From a virus: a stretch of DNA of 31,846 nt. Location of the stretch: IMG/VR virus record IMGVR_UViG_3300030061_000069, positions 1 through 31,846 of that record. The stretch is one strand, 5' to 3'. Under the pieces are notes generated by a model that had not been told where the DNA came from, searched no databases, and saw nothing but the letters and a program-made list of their open reading frames with translations. Position numbers and translations under genes: made by a program. This document shows, one piece after another, positions 6,266 through 13,098 of this stretch. Position 1 is the first letter of the stretch. Each line of letters begins with the position of its first letter.

Positions 6266-6296
6266 TCAAAAGTGAGATGTTTTTGAACATCCCACT
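6266..6296 (-). terminator. Intrinsic terminator between lysis genes and metallophosphoesterase
   Basis: Minus-strand RNA forms an 11-bp stem, AGUGGGAUGUU/AACAUCUCACU, with one G-U pair and a 4-base loop (arms 6296-6286 and 6281-6271), followed by UUUUGAUAUUU. It lies 68 bases after the stop of the last holin-like gene and 59 bases before the metallophosphoesterase ATG. It probably ends the late transcript; because promoter-like boxes lie upstream of it, attenuation is also possible. Confidence 0.6.
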
Positions 6297-6322
6297 CTTG
6301 AAAACTATAAACCTCATGAAAA

Positions 6323-6388
6323 CAAAGATAGGCACAACCCTACCTTGTAGATTGCAAATATAATTATTTTTTGCAATTATCAGTACAA
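6323..6388 (-). promoter_or_regulatory. Possible promoter boxes upstream of metallophosphoesterase
   Basis: Two TAnnTTTG boxes occur on the minus strand: TATATTTG at 6362-6355, with TTG 23 bases upstream at 6388-6386, and TATCTTTG at 6330-6323, with TTTG 24 bases upstream. The spacers are longer than ideal and the hairpin at 6271-6296 follows, so activity is uncertain. Confidence 0.3.
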
Positions 6389-6654
6389 TCTTTCTTGCAA
6401 TTACATTCGTTTTTCTCAAATACTGAAAAACATAATGGTAAAACTCCTAAGCCAGTCAATATTAATGCGTTAGTATCAATACCATTTTTTTCAATATATA
6501 AACTAGCAGCAACAACTATTACTCCACTAATGGTTCTTTTACTACTCCACTTACCCTTAGTATCTGTAAAAAGTTCTTTTACTGCTTTAAGTAATTCTGT
6601 TATTGGTTTTACACTACCACTTAGCAACGCATCCCCTATCCATTTCTTAAGCAT
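6364..6654 (-). CDS. Holin-like membrane protein with Cys-rich tail
   Basis: This 96-residue protein has a basic amphipathic N-terminal part, then two hydrophobic segments (about 41-54, TISGVIVVAASLY, and 62-79, NALILTGLGVLPLCFSVF) joined by a short polar turn. The C-terminus is short and Cys/Lys-rich (CNCKKDCTDNCKK). Two short membrane helices next to an endolysin gene suggest a holin, but the four-Cys tail (Cys84, 86, 90, 94) is unusual for one and may bind metal. The ATG overlaps the stop of the 57-residue gene by one base (TAATG). Confidence 0.5.
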   Translation of the reverse strand: MLKKWIGDALLSGSVKPITELLKAVKELFTDTKGKWSSKRTISGVIVVAASLYIEKNGIDTNALILTGLGVLPLCFSVFEKNECNCKKDCTDNCKK

Positions 6655-6827
6655 TACTTCTTAATGTCTGCTATTCCCTGACCTAATATAAGCGTCAAGA
6701 TTGCGTAATAAACCTTCTCAATCTCACTCTCAGTAAGACCTAATTTTACTGCTGCAACAGGAACAAATATAGCACCTATTGTGTACCAGAACTTTTTTGA
6801 ATCAAAAATCTTTTTTAACATTTCCAT
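6654..6827 (-). CDS. Small holin-like membrane protein (57 aa)
   Basis: A 57-codon frame starts at ATG 6827 and stops at 6654-6656. The product has a basic N-terminus (MEMLKKIFDSKKFWYT), a hydrophobic helix (IGAIFVPVAAVKLGL), a polar turn (TESEIEKV) and a second hydrophobic helix (YYAILTLILGQGIADI). This is a two-helix hairpin typical of small holins. It lies between the M15 endolysin and the Cys-tailed membrane protein and overlaps the latter by one base (TAATG), so the pair may work together in lysis, for example as holin and antiholin. The pairing is inference. Confidence 0.6.
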   Translation of the reverse strand: MEMLKKIFDSKKFWYTIGAIFVPVAAVKLGLTESEIEKVYYAILTLILGQGIADIKK

Positions 6828-6850
6828 AATATATTTATTTTAATTATTAA

Positions 6851-7261
6851 TTAATACAACCAAATCACAGGATTTGATTTTTCGTTATCTATATCCACAT
6901 GAATAAAAGACTTGGCTATTCCAAACCTTCTAAACCCTACATATCCTAAAGAATCCATAATAATTGCTCTAGTTTTACTGTCAGTACATTTAATGTCTAC
7001 TGCTAATCCTTTTATATGTGATGATGTTGGATTTTTCTTGCTTTCAGGATGATTCTCACATCTATATGCACTAGATATTACAAAGGGTACTTTAGCAAAT
7101 TCTCTAGCCTCATCTAAAGAATATAGCAAGTCGTCACTAATAACAGTTTCACCACATCCACACTTGCAAGTGAACTCACTTTTTTTGAAATACTTTAGAT
7201 TCACCCTATCTTGACTTCTTAAGATTTTTAATAATCTCATCAAAATACTCACCAAATTCAT
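6851..7261 (-). CDS. Peptidase M15-family endolysin
   Basis: The 136-residue protein matches the small zinc D,D-carboxypeptidase-like M15 (M15_3) endolysins. It has an N-terminal FTCKCGCG block (Cys32, 34, 36), the A-Y-R-C substrate region (VISSAYRCENHP), the zinc motif S-S-H-x-x-G-x-A-V-D (His82, Asp89) and the second zinc motif F-I-H-V-D (His121, Asp123). It should cleave peptide cross-links in peptidoglycan at the end of infection, acting in the periplasm. There is no clear signal peptide; export would rely on the holin-like proteins encoded directly downstream. ATG 7240 (residue 8) is an alternative start; either overlaps the preceding gene. Confidence 0.85.
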   Translation of the reverse strand: MNLVSILMRLLKILRSQDRVNLKYFKKSEFTCKCGCGETVISDDLLYSLDEAREFAKVPFVISSAYRCENHPESKKNPTSSHIKGLAVDIKCTDSKTRAIIMDSLGYVGFRRFGIAKSFIHVDIDNEKSNPVIWLY

Positions 7262-7877
7262 CTTTTATATCTTCTTCTTCTGGGTTATATTCCTCTGTTT
7301 GCTCCACATCATAAGTAAACATAATTAACATCTCCTGTCCATCTTCTTCTACTTTTACTTCTAATTCACCATCATGATGTAATGTTTCCATCATTTCTTG
7401 TGTAAAATGAAAGTGATGATCGTGTTCTTCGTCAGAATAATATTTTCTTTTTTTTGCCATATTTTTTTTATCTATTTCGTCTAATTTTTTTATTGCCCAA
7501 TTTATACCTGCATCACCTCCCCAGCAATCCCAAGCAATACCCCCACATCCTTCATCATAGGGAACGTCTTTATGCTGCTGGTGTCTTTTAAAAGAAGCCA
7601 TCCTAGCGATAGTATCTCTACTCAAATTTTCTCTGTTTTTGAGTTGATTGGCTCTTGCAAACCCTACAGAAGTTAGGCAGTCATTAGGATTGTCATTTTC
7701 TTCTAACCATTTTAATGCCCTCTTAGCATTGTTGCTTGCTGCTTGAGGGTAATCATTATAAGTTTCTTGAGCATAATAATCCTTATTTGCTTCTTCGCAA
7801 TCTGATTTAGTAGAATACTCGCACTTGCCAGTTTCTCCAAACCTCCACTTACCACTTTCACATTCGTAACAAGGCAT
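7206..7877 (-). CDS. Two-part virion-associated protein with RA-x(n)-GGDAG domain
   Basis: The 223-residue product has three parts. Residues 1-35 hold four Cys (MPCYECESGK, KCEY, SDCEE), perhaps a zinc knuckle. Residues 44-136 contain a motif I know from phage proteins of several host groups: A-K-R-A-L, then V-G-F-A-R-A-x-x-L, L-S-R-D-T-I-A-R-M-A-S-F-x-R-H, and W-D-x-W-G-G-D-A-G-x-x-W-A. Its function is not established. Residues 140-223 are His-, Asp- and Glu-rich (DEEHDHHFHF) and begin at an internal Met (ATG 7460) with a strong A-rich leader, so an 84-residue product may also be made. It overlaps the endolysin gene and follows small virion genes. Confidence 0.6.
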   Translation of the reverse strand: MPCYECESGKWRFGETGKCEYSTKSDCEEANKDYYAQETYNDYPQAASNNAKRALKWLEENDNPNDCLTSVGFARANQLKNRENLSRDTIARMASFKRHQQHKDVPYDEGCGGIAWDCWGGDAGINWAIKKLDEIDKKNMAKKRKYYSDEEHDHHFHFTQEMMETLHHDGELEVKVEEDGQEMLIMFTYDVEQTEEYNPEEEDIKDEFGEYFDEIIKNLKKSR

Positions 7878-7881
7878 ATTA

Positions 7882-8334
7882 CTATGAAGCAGTTGTTACA
7901 GCCATTATTTCAATATCACATGCTGCAGTATTTGCATCTGCTAATATTTCAGTTATGTCTGCAAACGCAGCAAAAGTTCTTGATGCATCAATAGCATCCA
8001 TCTCATTAGACATTAAAAGCAAAGTATCTCCTGCGTTTAATTTATAAAAGAAACTATCTGCTCCATTGTATAGTGTAAGCATAACAAAGTTAGTGTCATC
8101 TAAATTAGTAATTCTAAAGTAAGAGTATTTTGATTTCAATACTGTACCAGCACTTTCTGCTGTACCAAAATTGATAATTGTAGGATCAGATATGCTGACG
8201 TTCATTACTCTTTGCAAGATTGTTGCTTGAGAAGCAAATGTTTTATTAAGGGTGTTCCCATAACTTACATCATTTAGAGTATAACTCTCTGTTATTGTTA
8301 CTGTTAAGTTTGCTGGGGTTACTGTTGTTGCCAT
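7882..8334 (-). CDS. Beta-rich virion protein (hypothetical)
   Basis: The 150-residue protein is rich in Thr, Ala, Ser and Asn with alternating hydrophobic strands (ANLTVTITESYTL, YSYFRITNLDDTNFVMLTLY, GDTLLLMSNE), typical of small capsid-decorating or fibre proteins. There are no Cys-rich or catalytic motifs. Its ATG has the AAAAAAATATGGCA context also found at the internal start at 7460. Placed in a run of small beta proteins after the connector, so a virion role is likely but inferred. Confidence 0.55.
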   Translation of the reverse strand: MATTVTPANLTVTITESYTLNDVSYGNTLNKTFASQATILQRVMNVSISDPTIINFGTAESAGTVLKSKYSYFRITNLDDTNFVMLTLYNGADSFFYKLNAGDTLLLMSNEMDAIDASRTFAAFADITEILADANTAACDIEIMAVTTAS

Positions 8335-8352
8335 ATTTTTTTATTTTTTATT

Positions 8353-9027
8353 TTATAAGGATGATAACCTTTCGTTTATGTTATATGTTAATTCTGTACT
8401 GCTTGAACTATATATTTCAACTTCTTTCATAGTTCCATTAAAGGGGTTTGTATCAGTTCTTCTAACTCCTAAGGCATCTATGTCTGCTGTTCCTGATAAG
8501 GTTTCTGTATCTGCCTGTGCCACCCCATTCTTATGAAGTGTTATTAGATTTGAACCATTCCTAGTTATAATCAAGTAATCATCACCAAAAGTACCACTAT
8601 CTAAAGTTATATCTACTTGACTATTGTCTATTTTAATTCTCATTTGACTGCTTGTAGTGTATTTAATAAACTCCCCAACAGTAGTATTGTCTGCTATTGG
8701 AACTCCACCTGCTGCAAGCATATTAATTCTCATAGCAATAGTAAATGCTCCAGATAAAGATATTTGACTGGTTGTTTGAAGATTATTAGAATCTGCAGAA
8801 GCAAAAGTTATAATGCCTGTTGCAGCACTATAAGCAGGTTGCTCAGTTGCAGTAGCCTGAACCATATCATGACTATTGCTAGAACTATCAGCCCAAGCAG
8901 AAACATCAGTACCATTTAAAGTAATGCCTGTTTGGAATTTATACCAAGCCTCTAAAGAAGTTTCATCATAAGGACTCCATAGAGGATTAATACTACTTAA
9001 ACTTAAACCTTGTTTTAAACTTAACAT
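8353..9027 (-). CDS. LamG/concanavalin-like lectin-domain virion protein
   Basis: The 224-residue protein is essentially one LamG-like jelly-roll domain (about residues 22-220). Recognisable elements are LEAWYKFQTGITL, VSAWADSSSNSHDMVQAT, then the Q-P-A-Y segment, alternating strands (YLIITRNGSNLITLHKNG), and the terminal FNGTMKEVEIYSSS block. Such domains bind carbohydrates and often serve as phage adhesins. The motif VSAWxDxSxNSx(4)QxTAxxQP is shared with the C-terminal half of the tail protein at 24766-25905, so the two domains are probably paralogous. The position, between portal-proximal genes and lysis genes, suggests a capsid- or neck-bound adhesin. Confidence 0.7.
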   Translation of the reverse strand: MLSLKQGLSLSSINPLWSPYDETSLEAWYKFQTGITLNGTDVSAWADSSSNSHDMVQATATEQPAYSAATGIITFASADSNNLQTTSQISLSGAFTIAMRINMLAAGGVPIADNTTVGEFIKYTTSSQMRIKIDNSQVDITLDSGTFGDDYLIITRNGSNLITLHKNGVAQADTETLSGTADIDALGVRRTDTNPFNGTMKEVEIYSSSSTELTYNINERLSSL

Positions 9028-9032
9028 ATTAT

Positions 9033-9311
9033 TTATATATCTCTATATCCAATTCCAATTCCACTCGTGAGTGTAATGGCTGTAATATTCATGAACAATG
9101 TCGTTCCAGCAGGAAGTGTTGTTTGTAGAGCAGTTTCACCTGAAACTCCATCTGCTGCAATACTTGAAACAACAGAAGTAACTGGAAAATATACGCAAAC
9201 CCAATCTTTTCCTGTTTGTGCTGCAGTAGTGAAAACCTCAGTACCACCACCCTTTCCTAATTGCATCATTAGAAGTGCATTGTCTGTATCAAAACTTGTA
9301 CCTGTACCCAT
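9033..9311 (-). CDS. Small virion-type protein (hypothetical)
   Basis: A 92-residue Gly/Thr/Ala-rich protein, with strands such as DWVCVYFPVTSVVSSIA and TLFMNITAITLTSGIGIG. It resembles a small decoration or trimeric stabilising protein, but no family is recognised. It sits directly upstream of the LamG protein gene, with a 5-base gap, and may form a unit with it. Confidence 0.5.
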   Translation of the reverse strand: MGTGTSFDTDNALLMMQLGKGGGTEVFTTAAQTGKDWVCVYFPVTSVVSSIAADGVSGETALQTTLPAGTTLFMNITAITLTSGIGIGYRDI

Positions 9312-9344
9312 TTTATTTTATTTTAAATTGTTATTATTTTATTT

Positions 9345-9578
9345 TTATTCTGTAAATATTTTTATTAATGCTCCTAGAGTTATAGTATATATTACCCACA
9401 TTGCCTTAACTAAAACCTTTCTCATTGATGTGTTTCTGTTTACTCTAGCGGCAACTCCCTTGTCTGGGTTTAATAATCTATCTGTAAGCATATCTAATTT
9501 ACCATCAAGATTATCAATTTTTTCATTAATTGATTGTATGTCTTTTTTCATAGATACTATCTCCTCTTTAGTTGTCAT
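9345..9578 (-). CDS. XhlA-like coiled-coil membrane protein
   Basis: This 77-residue protein consists of an N-terminal coiled coil (about residues 5-37, heptads in EIVSMKKDIQSINEKIDN and LDGKLDMLTDRLL), a short linker, and one C-terminal membrane helix (about 55-74, LVKAMWVIYTITLGALIKIF). This layout is that of XhlA/haemolysin-type phage proteins that work with holins. It lies away from the other lysis genes, among small virion genes, so it could alternatively anchor a virion component or act in early membrane events. Its ATG overlaps the stop of the preceding gene by one base. Confidence 0.5.
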   Translation of the reverse strand: MTTKEEIVSMKKDIQSINEKIDNLDGKLDMLTDRLLNPDKGVAARVNRNTSMRKVLVKAMWVIYTITLGALIKIFTE

Positions 9579-10216
9579 TAGAATGTAGTTGTTTGTATAG
9601 TTAAATTAATATATATAGTTGAACCTCCACTCGCTTCTTTTATCATTGGGAATACAATATCCCCTGCTGCTAATGCTGCTGTCGTTATTGTTGTTTCATT
9701 AAACCTAGCCAATTTACTGTTATTATTAAGTCCTGTTACTGCAATTTCATCAATTACAACAGGAACAACTGCGGCAGAAGCATCTGCTACTGGTGTTATT
9801 TTAACTAAGGCAATGGTAACTACATTTGTGCCATTACTCGTCATCCACCCACTTATTGACGTAACAGCAGCAGTTTCAGGTATTACAACCCCTTGACCAA
9901 TTCTAAAAAAATTAGTCGGACTTAAACTTCCTGAAGAAACAGTACCTGTACCATAATCAACAGCCATCTCAAAAGGAGATTTAGTATCTGCTATATCTTC
10001 TCCATAGAAGTAGTTTGTTGCACCAGTAGTAAAGCCCTGCATTTTATAGTTAGTAACACCCATAAAAGCCTTACCCTTCCATTGTAAGTTTCCGTCAGTA
10101 CCAGTTGCTGATGTACCAAAAGTTTTACTTAAAACAGTATCATTTGTAGCAGTTTCAAATTCCTTTGGATTGTGTCTGTTTATACTACTTAAATTTTTAT
10201 GTTCGTTTGCAGCCAT
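9578..10216 (-). CDS. Probable virion or fibre-type protein
   Basis: The 212-residue product has an N-terminal polar stretch (AANEHKNLSSINRHNP), a Gly-rich middle with aromatic residues (ATGTDGNLQWKGKAF, GATNYFYGEDI), and a C-terminal beta-rich domain (about 105-212; VTSISGWMTSNGTNVVTIAL, AVVPVVIDEIAVTG). It looks like a trimeric fibre or head-decoration protein. No family is recognised. It follows the connector gene by 13 bases. Confidence 0.5.
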   Translation of the reverse strand: MAANEHKNLSSINRHNPKEFETATNDTVLSKTFGTSATGTDGNLQWKGKAFMGVTNYKMQGFTTGATNYFYGEDIADTKSPFEMAVDYGTGTVSSGSLSPTNFFRIGQGVVIPETAAVTSISGWMTSNGTNVVTIALVKITPVADASAAVVPVVIDEIAVTGLNNNSKLARFNETTITTAALAAGDIVFPMIKEASGGSTIYINLTIQTTTF

Positions 10217-10229
10217 TTATATATTTTTT

Positions 10230-10814
10230 TTAACAATCATCACAAGGACAGTAATTCTTCCAACTATCATAATTTCTAGTAGGTCTTGAATAAATACTGT
10301 CATACATTATTATACCATGATTTTTATATGTAGCCCCATTACAAGGTTTATTAGACTCATAAGTTGGGTAATCCCCAGACTGATCGTCATCATTCATAAA
10401 ATCTAACATATCTTGTAAATATATCTCAGCCTTTCTATAAGTATCTTGCTTATAAGCATTTAACTCTGCAGGGTCTATAATAGTAGCAAACTCATCAATA
10501 TTATGAACGATACCTGCACTACTACTATTGCTTTGAACTTCATTAATAACCTCAAATCTAACAAACCAACACAAACATCTGGTTAAAAAATCATCCATCA
10601 AAATTTGATTTTTAGCACTTAAAGTACCATTATTGTGTTCAGTTTTTATTTCCTCATAAAACTTTTGACCAATCGCTGATTTTAAATGTGCCAATTCAGC
10701 AAGTAGCAATGTGCTATTAGAAATTAAAGCAGTATCAGTATTAGCATTAGTAAAACTATTACTTATAACTTCTTCTGCTGTTACTAAAGGGATATATTGG
10801 TTTACATTTGCCAT
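10230..10814 (-). CDS. Head-tail connector-like protein (gp6/DUF6712-like)
   Basis: The 194-residue protein begins with a region typical of adaptor proteins that sit below the portal (VNQYIPLVTAEEVISNSF, then helices AELAHLKSAIGQKFYEEI and QILMDDFLTRCLCWFVRFE). The middle contains a helical AYKQDTYRKAEIYLQDML segment and the C-terminus ends CPCDDC. Similar proteins in Bacteroidota phages are called gp6-like connectors. It lies 2 bases after the portal gene, where such an adaptor is expected. The assignment rests on position and general helical pattern. Confidence 0.55.
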   Translation of the reverse strand: MANVNQYIPLVTAEEVISNSFTNANTDTALISNSTLLLAELAHLKSAIGQKFYEEIKTEHNNGTLSAKNQILMDDFLTRCLCWFVRFEVINEVQSNSSSAGIVHNIDEFATIIDPAELNAYKQDTYRKAEIYLQDMLDFMNDDDQSGDYPTYESNKPCNGATYKNHGIIMYDSIYSRPTRNYDSWKNYCPCDDC

Positions 10815-10816
10815 AG

Positions 10817-12151
10817 TTATTCTTTTTCTATTTCAGTTACTTGTAAGTCACCTGCCTCATCATCACCAACTCCATCTGCATCATCATCTCTTGTTACAAT
10901 GATTTGCTCTCTATCTGTCAAGAACATATTACCTTCTTCCAACATTGGTAAATCCTCGTCTAACATTCTTCTTTGTTCGTTTATAGTAAGAACTTGTTTA
11001 GGATCAATTTGAGTCGCAAAACTAATTGGTGGCTCATAATGAATAACTAATTCTTCAGGCAAGAATCCTAACTCTTTATATAAAACTACTCTGATTCCAT
11101 TTAATAATAAATCAGAAGTGTCTTTAATTACAGTAGTCATTGCTAAATCATAAGCAATTCTAATCTCACTACCTGTATTGTTCATTTTACCAGAACTAAC
11201 TAAACCACTTAATGATGGCTGCCATCTATGAGCAGTTACAATATTTTGGTCTGTAATTCGTTGTAAATCTATCCAACTACCTTCTTGGTCGTCTTTGATA
11301 ATTTGAACATTAGCACTTGAAGTATCTCCATTCTTAACGATAAACATAATTTTACCATTATTACCATCCCCAACAAACTTCTTTTGTGCCTCTCTTACTA
11401 ATTTCTTTGCTTCTTCTTCACCCATATCTCCATTAATCTCAACGATTGCTGAAGGCTGAAACCCATTCTTGAATTTAGTGTGATTCCATTTACCAATTTC
11501 ATAATCAACTGCAATATGCTCTAGTGCAGCAACATAATCTGGTAAACCATAGAATTGGAATGTAGGCTCGTAATCTTTAAATTGAAGAACAAATCTATTT
11601 CTTTTTACATTTGGATAAAGAGGAATGATAGACAATTTGTCTTTCATAGTATTATACTTAGCCCAGTCTGGGTGTATATACACCTCTTTTTTATTTTTAG
11701 ATGCTCTAACAGTAGTTGCATCTATATGGTAAAGGTTTAACCCACCATCATATAAAACACCTTCTAAATATGCGTTTCCAAAAGTGTAATAATCATCTGC
11801 TAATTTCTTAAAAACCTCTCTTAAAGACTCTCCGTCAGCATTTACATCTTTAATGTATTCTTTAACATCATCATTATTCGTAACAAATTTAGCACCACTT
11901 GTAAAAATAGTCTTTTGTGCTAATACACTTCTGTGAGTGGAAGATTTACGCTTTAATTCTGCTAAATACTGAGGAAATAAGTTATTAGTTCCAAAAGGAA
12001 TAAACTTAGTTCTTACCTTTGATAAGTCTTGAGGTTCTTCAATATGTTCAGGAATTGCTAAATTAAAAACTCCAAATTCAAATGTACTACTCTTTTGAGT
12101 CTGAAGATTCTTTACCTGACTTTTTCTTTTTGGTTGCTTTCTTTGGCTCAT
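10817..12151 (-). CDS. Portal protein
   Basis: The 444-residue protein fits the HK97-type portal family. It has an N-terminal arm with basic residues, FIPFGTNNLFPQYLAELK, the characteristic FKKLADDYYTFGNAYLEGV core with LYHIDATTVRAS, a stem/clip region (YGLPDYVAALEHIAVDYE), and a C-terminal crown with an Asp-rich stretch (TRDDDADGVGDDEAG). It forms the dodecameric vertex through which DNA is packaged and to which connector and tail attach. The start at 12151 overlaps the preceding gene by 65 bases; I see no better start downstream. It is transcribed after the capsid gene and far from terminase, which is atypical. Confidence 0.85.
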   Translation of the reverse strand: MSQRKQPKRKSQVKNLQTQKSSTFEFGVFNLAIPEHIEEPQDLSKVRTKFIPFGTNNLFPQYLAELKRKSSTHRSVLAQKTIFTSGAKFVTNNDDVKEYIKDVNADGESLREVFKKLADDYYTFGNAYLEGVLYDGGLNLYHIDATTVRASKNKKEVYIHPDWAKYNTMKDKLSIIPLYPNVKRNRFVLQFKDYEPTFQFYGLPDYVAALEHIAVDYEIGKWNHTKFKNGFQPSAIVEINGDMGEEEAKKLVREAQKKFVGDGNNGKIMFIVKNGDTSSANVQIIKDDQEGSWIDLQRITDQNIVTAHRWQPSLSGLVSSGKMNNTGSEIRIAYDLAMTTVIKDTSDLLLNGIRVVLYKELGFLPEELVIHYEPPISFATQIDPKQVLTINEQRRMLDEDLPMLEEGNMFLTDREQIIVTRDDDADGVGDDEAGDLQVTEIEKE

Positions 12152-12365
12152 CTTTTGTTTTTGTAGTTGATAATTTTTCTACTAATGAAGTCATACCTAA
12201 ATCTTCATAAGCATAGGCTAATTCTTCTTGAGTTGCTGTAGCCCATTTAATTTTAAAACCATTCTTATAACAAGTACCTGATGATACTGTTGCTCTGTAT
12301 TCTGCCATAACTGTATATATTTTTAAGTGTGATAAATCTACTACTTTTTTTCCACAATCACACAT
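12087..12365 (-). CDS. Small hypothetical protein before portal
   Basis: A 92-residue protein with an N-terminal CDCGKK motif, a compact middle (AEYRATVSSGTCYKNGFKI, EELAYAYEDLGM) and a highly basic Lys/Ser tail (KKATKKKKSGKESS). The Met at residue 20 (MAEYRATVSSG) is an alternative start. The Lys tail lies in the 65-base overlap with the portal gene, whose own N-terminus is also basic. It might be a small neck or DNA-contacting virion protein. Function unknown. Confidence 0.5.
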   Translation of the reverse strand: MCDCGKKVVDLSHLKIYTVMAEYRATVSSGTCYKNGFKIKWATATQEELAYAYEDLGMTSLVEKLSTTKTKDEPKKATKKKKSGKESSDSKE

Positions 12366-12446
12366 ATTATAAAAAAGATATTAATAGGGAAATGTTGTTA
12401 AACTTTTTTACGAACAAAGTCCAACCTATTTCTATATCTTTAAATA

Positions 12447-13022
12447 TTATGCCCCTGCAGTTGCAGTTAATGCCGCAGTATTAACAGTAACAGTACCAGC
12501 ATATTCTCTAGGTAATTCAAACTGTCTTGCCATTAAATTAACAGTCAGACCATTTTGATCAGAATAAGCAGCCCCTGTACCACCTTCCATAGTAGAAAGA
12601 TTCAAAAAAGTTTGACTTTTTGCAGCCACATTTTCATTTGCATATAATGCACTTACACCTAGAACAAACCAATTACCATTAGTATCTAATACTAACCCCA
12701 TCATACACTCACTTAGCATGTTTTGAAACTCATTAAATTTCGCTAGATCTATATTTGGAACCGTGAAAGATAACCCACACTCAAAAGCAGTTGAGCCATT
12801 CTCTTTAGTTGCGTTTATATTTAATATTGGAGTTTCATTTTTAAATTCATAAACAAACCAAGCGGAATCACCACCTGACTGTATATTTGTAATAGTATGT
12901 ACACCTGCTGCTCCGTAAGTAATTACGTCAGCAGTCAACCAAGACCTTAGTAGTATTTGAGAAATACCACCAGTTGCTTGTAAATCAGCACAAACTACAC
13001 CTAAACCTGTATCTATTGCCAT
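12447..13022 (-). CDS. Probable major tail tube protein
   Basis: The 191-residue protein starts AIDTGLGVVCADLQATGG and is rich in beta-strand-like segments (AWFVYEFKNETPILNINAT, CGLSFTVPNIDLAKFNEF, NWFVLGVSALYAN, LTVNLMARQFELP). Its size and all-beta nature, with a central segment around a FNEFQNML helix, fit a tail tube monomer. It is next to the capsid gene but beyond a terminator, and has an A-rich leader ending AATAACAAA. An alternative is a capsid decoration protein; I rate tube higher because no other tube candidate was found in the window. Confidence 0.5.
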   Translation of the reverse strand: MAIDTGLGVVCADLQATGGISQILLRSWLTADVITYGAAGVHTITNIQSGGDSAWFVYEFKNETPILNINATKENGSTAFECGLSFTVPNIDLAKFNEFQNMLSECMMGLVLDTNGNWFVLGVSALYANENVAAKSQTFLNLSTMEGGTGAAYSDQNGLTVNLMARQFELPREYAGTVTVNTAALTATAGA

Positions 13023-13049
13023 TTTGTTATTATTTTATAAATTATTAAA

Positions 13050-13083
13050 AAGTAAATAAGAGAGGAGGACTAGCCTCCCCTCT
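13050..13083 (-). terminator. Intrinsic terminator after major capsid gene
   Basis: On the minus strand a 10-bp GC-rich stem, AGAGGGGAGG/CCTCCTCTCT (arms 13083-13074 and 13068-13059, one G-U pair, loop of 5), starts 16 bases after the capsid stop and is followed by a T-rich tract, TATTTACTTTTT. It is the most GC-rich hairpin I saw. Partial termination here would raise capsid transcript relative to downstream portal genes. Confidence 0.75.
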
Positions 13084-13098
13084 GTCATTACATTATTT

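Noticed and set aside
6305-6352. A second possible hairpin (ACAAGGTAGG with CCTATCTTTGT) upstream of the metallophosphoesterase gene.
   Set aside because: The arms pair only with a bulge and mismatches, and no clear U-run follows.
6231-6419. A 62-codon minus-strand frame between the lysis genes and the metallophosphoesterase.
   Set aside because: It covers the terminator hairpin and overlaps the end of the holin-like gene, so it is probably non-coding.
9067-9588. A long plus-strand frame of 173 codons.
   Set aside because: It runs antisense across several minus-strand genes that pack correctly and has no recognisable domain. The same applies to the plus-strand frames at 14189-14719 and 26427-26759.
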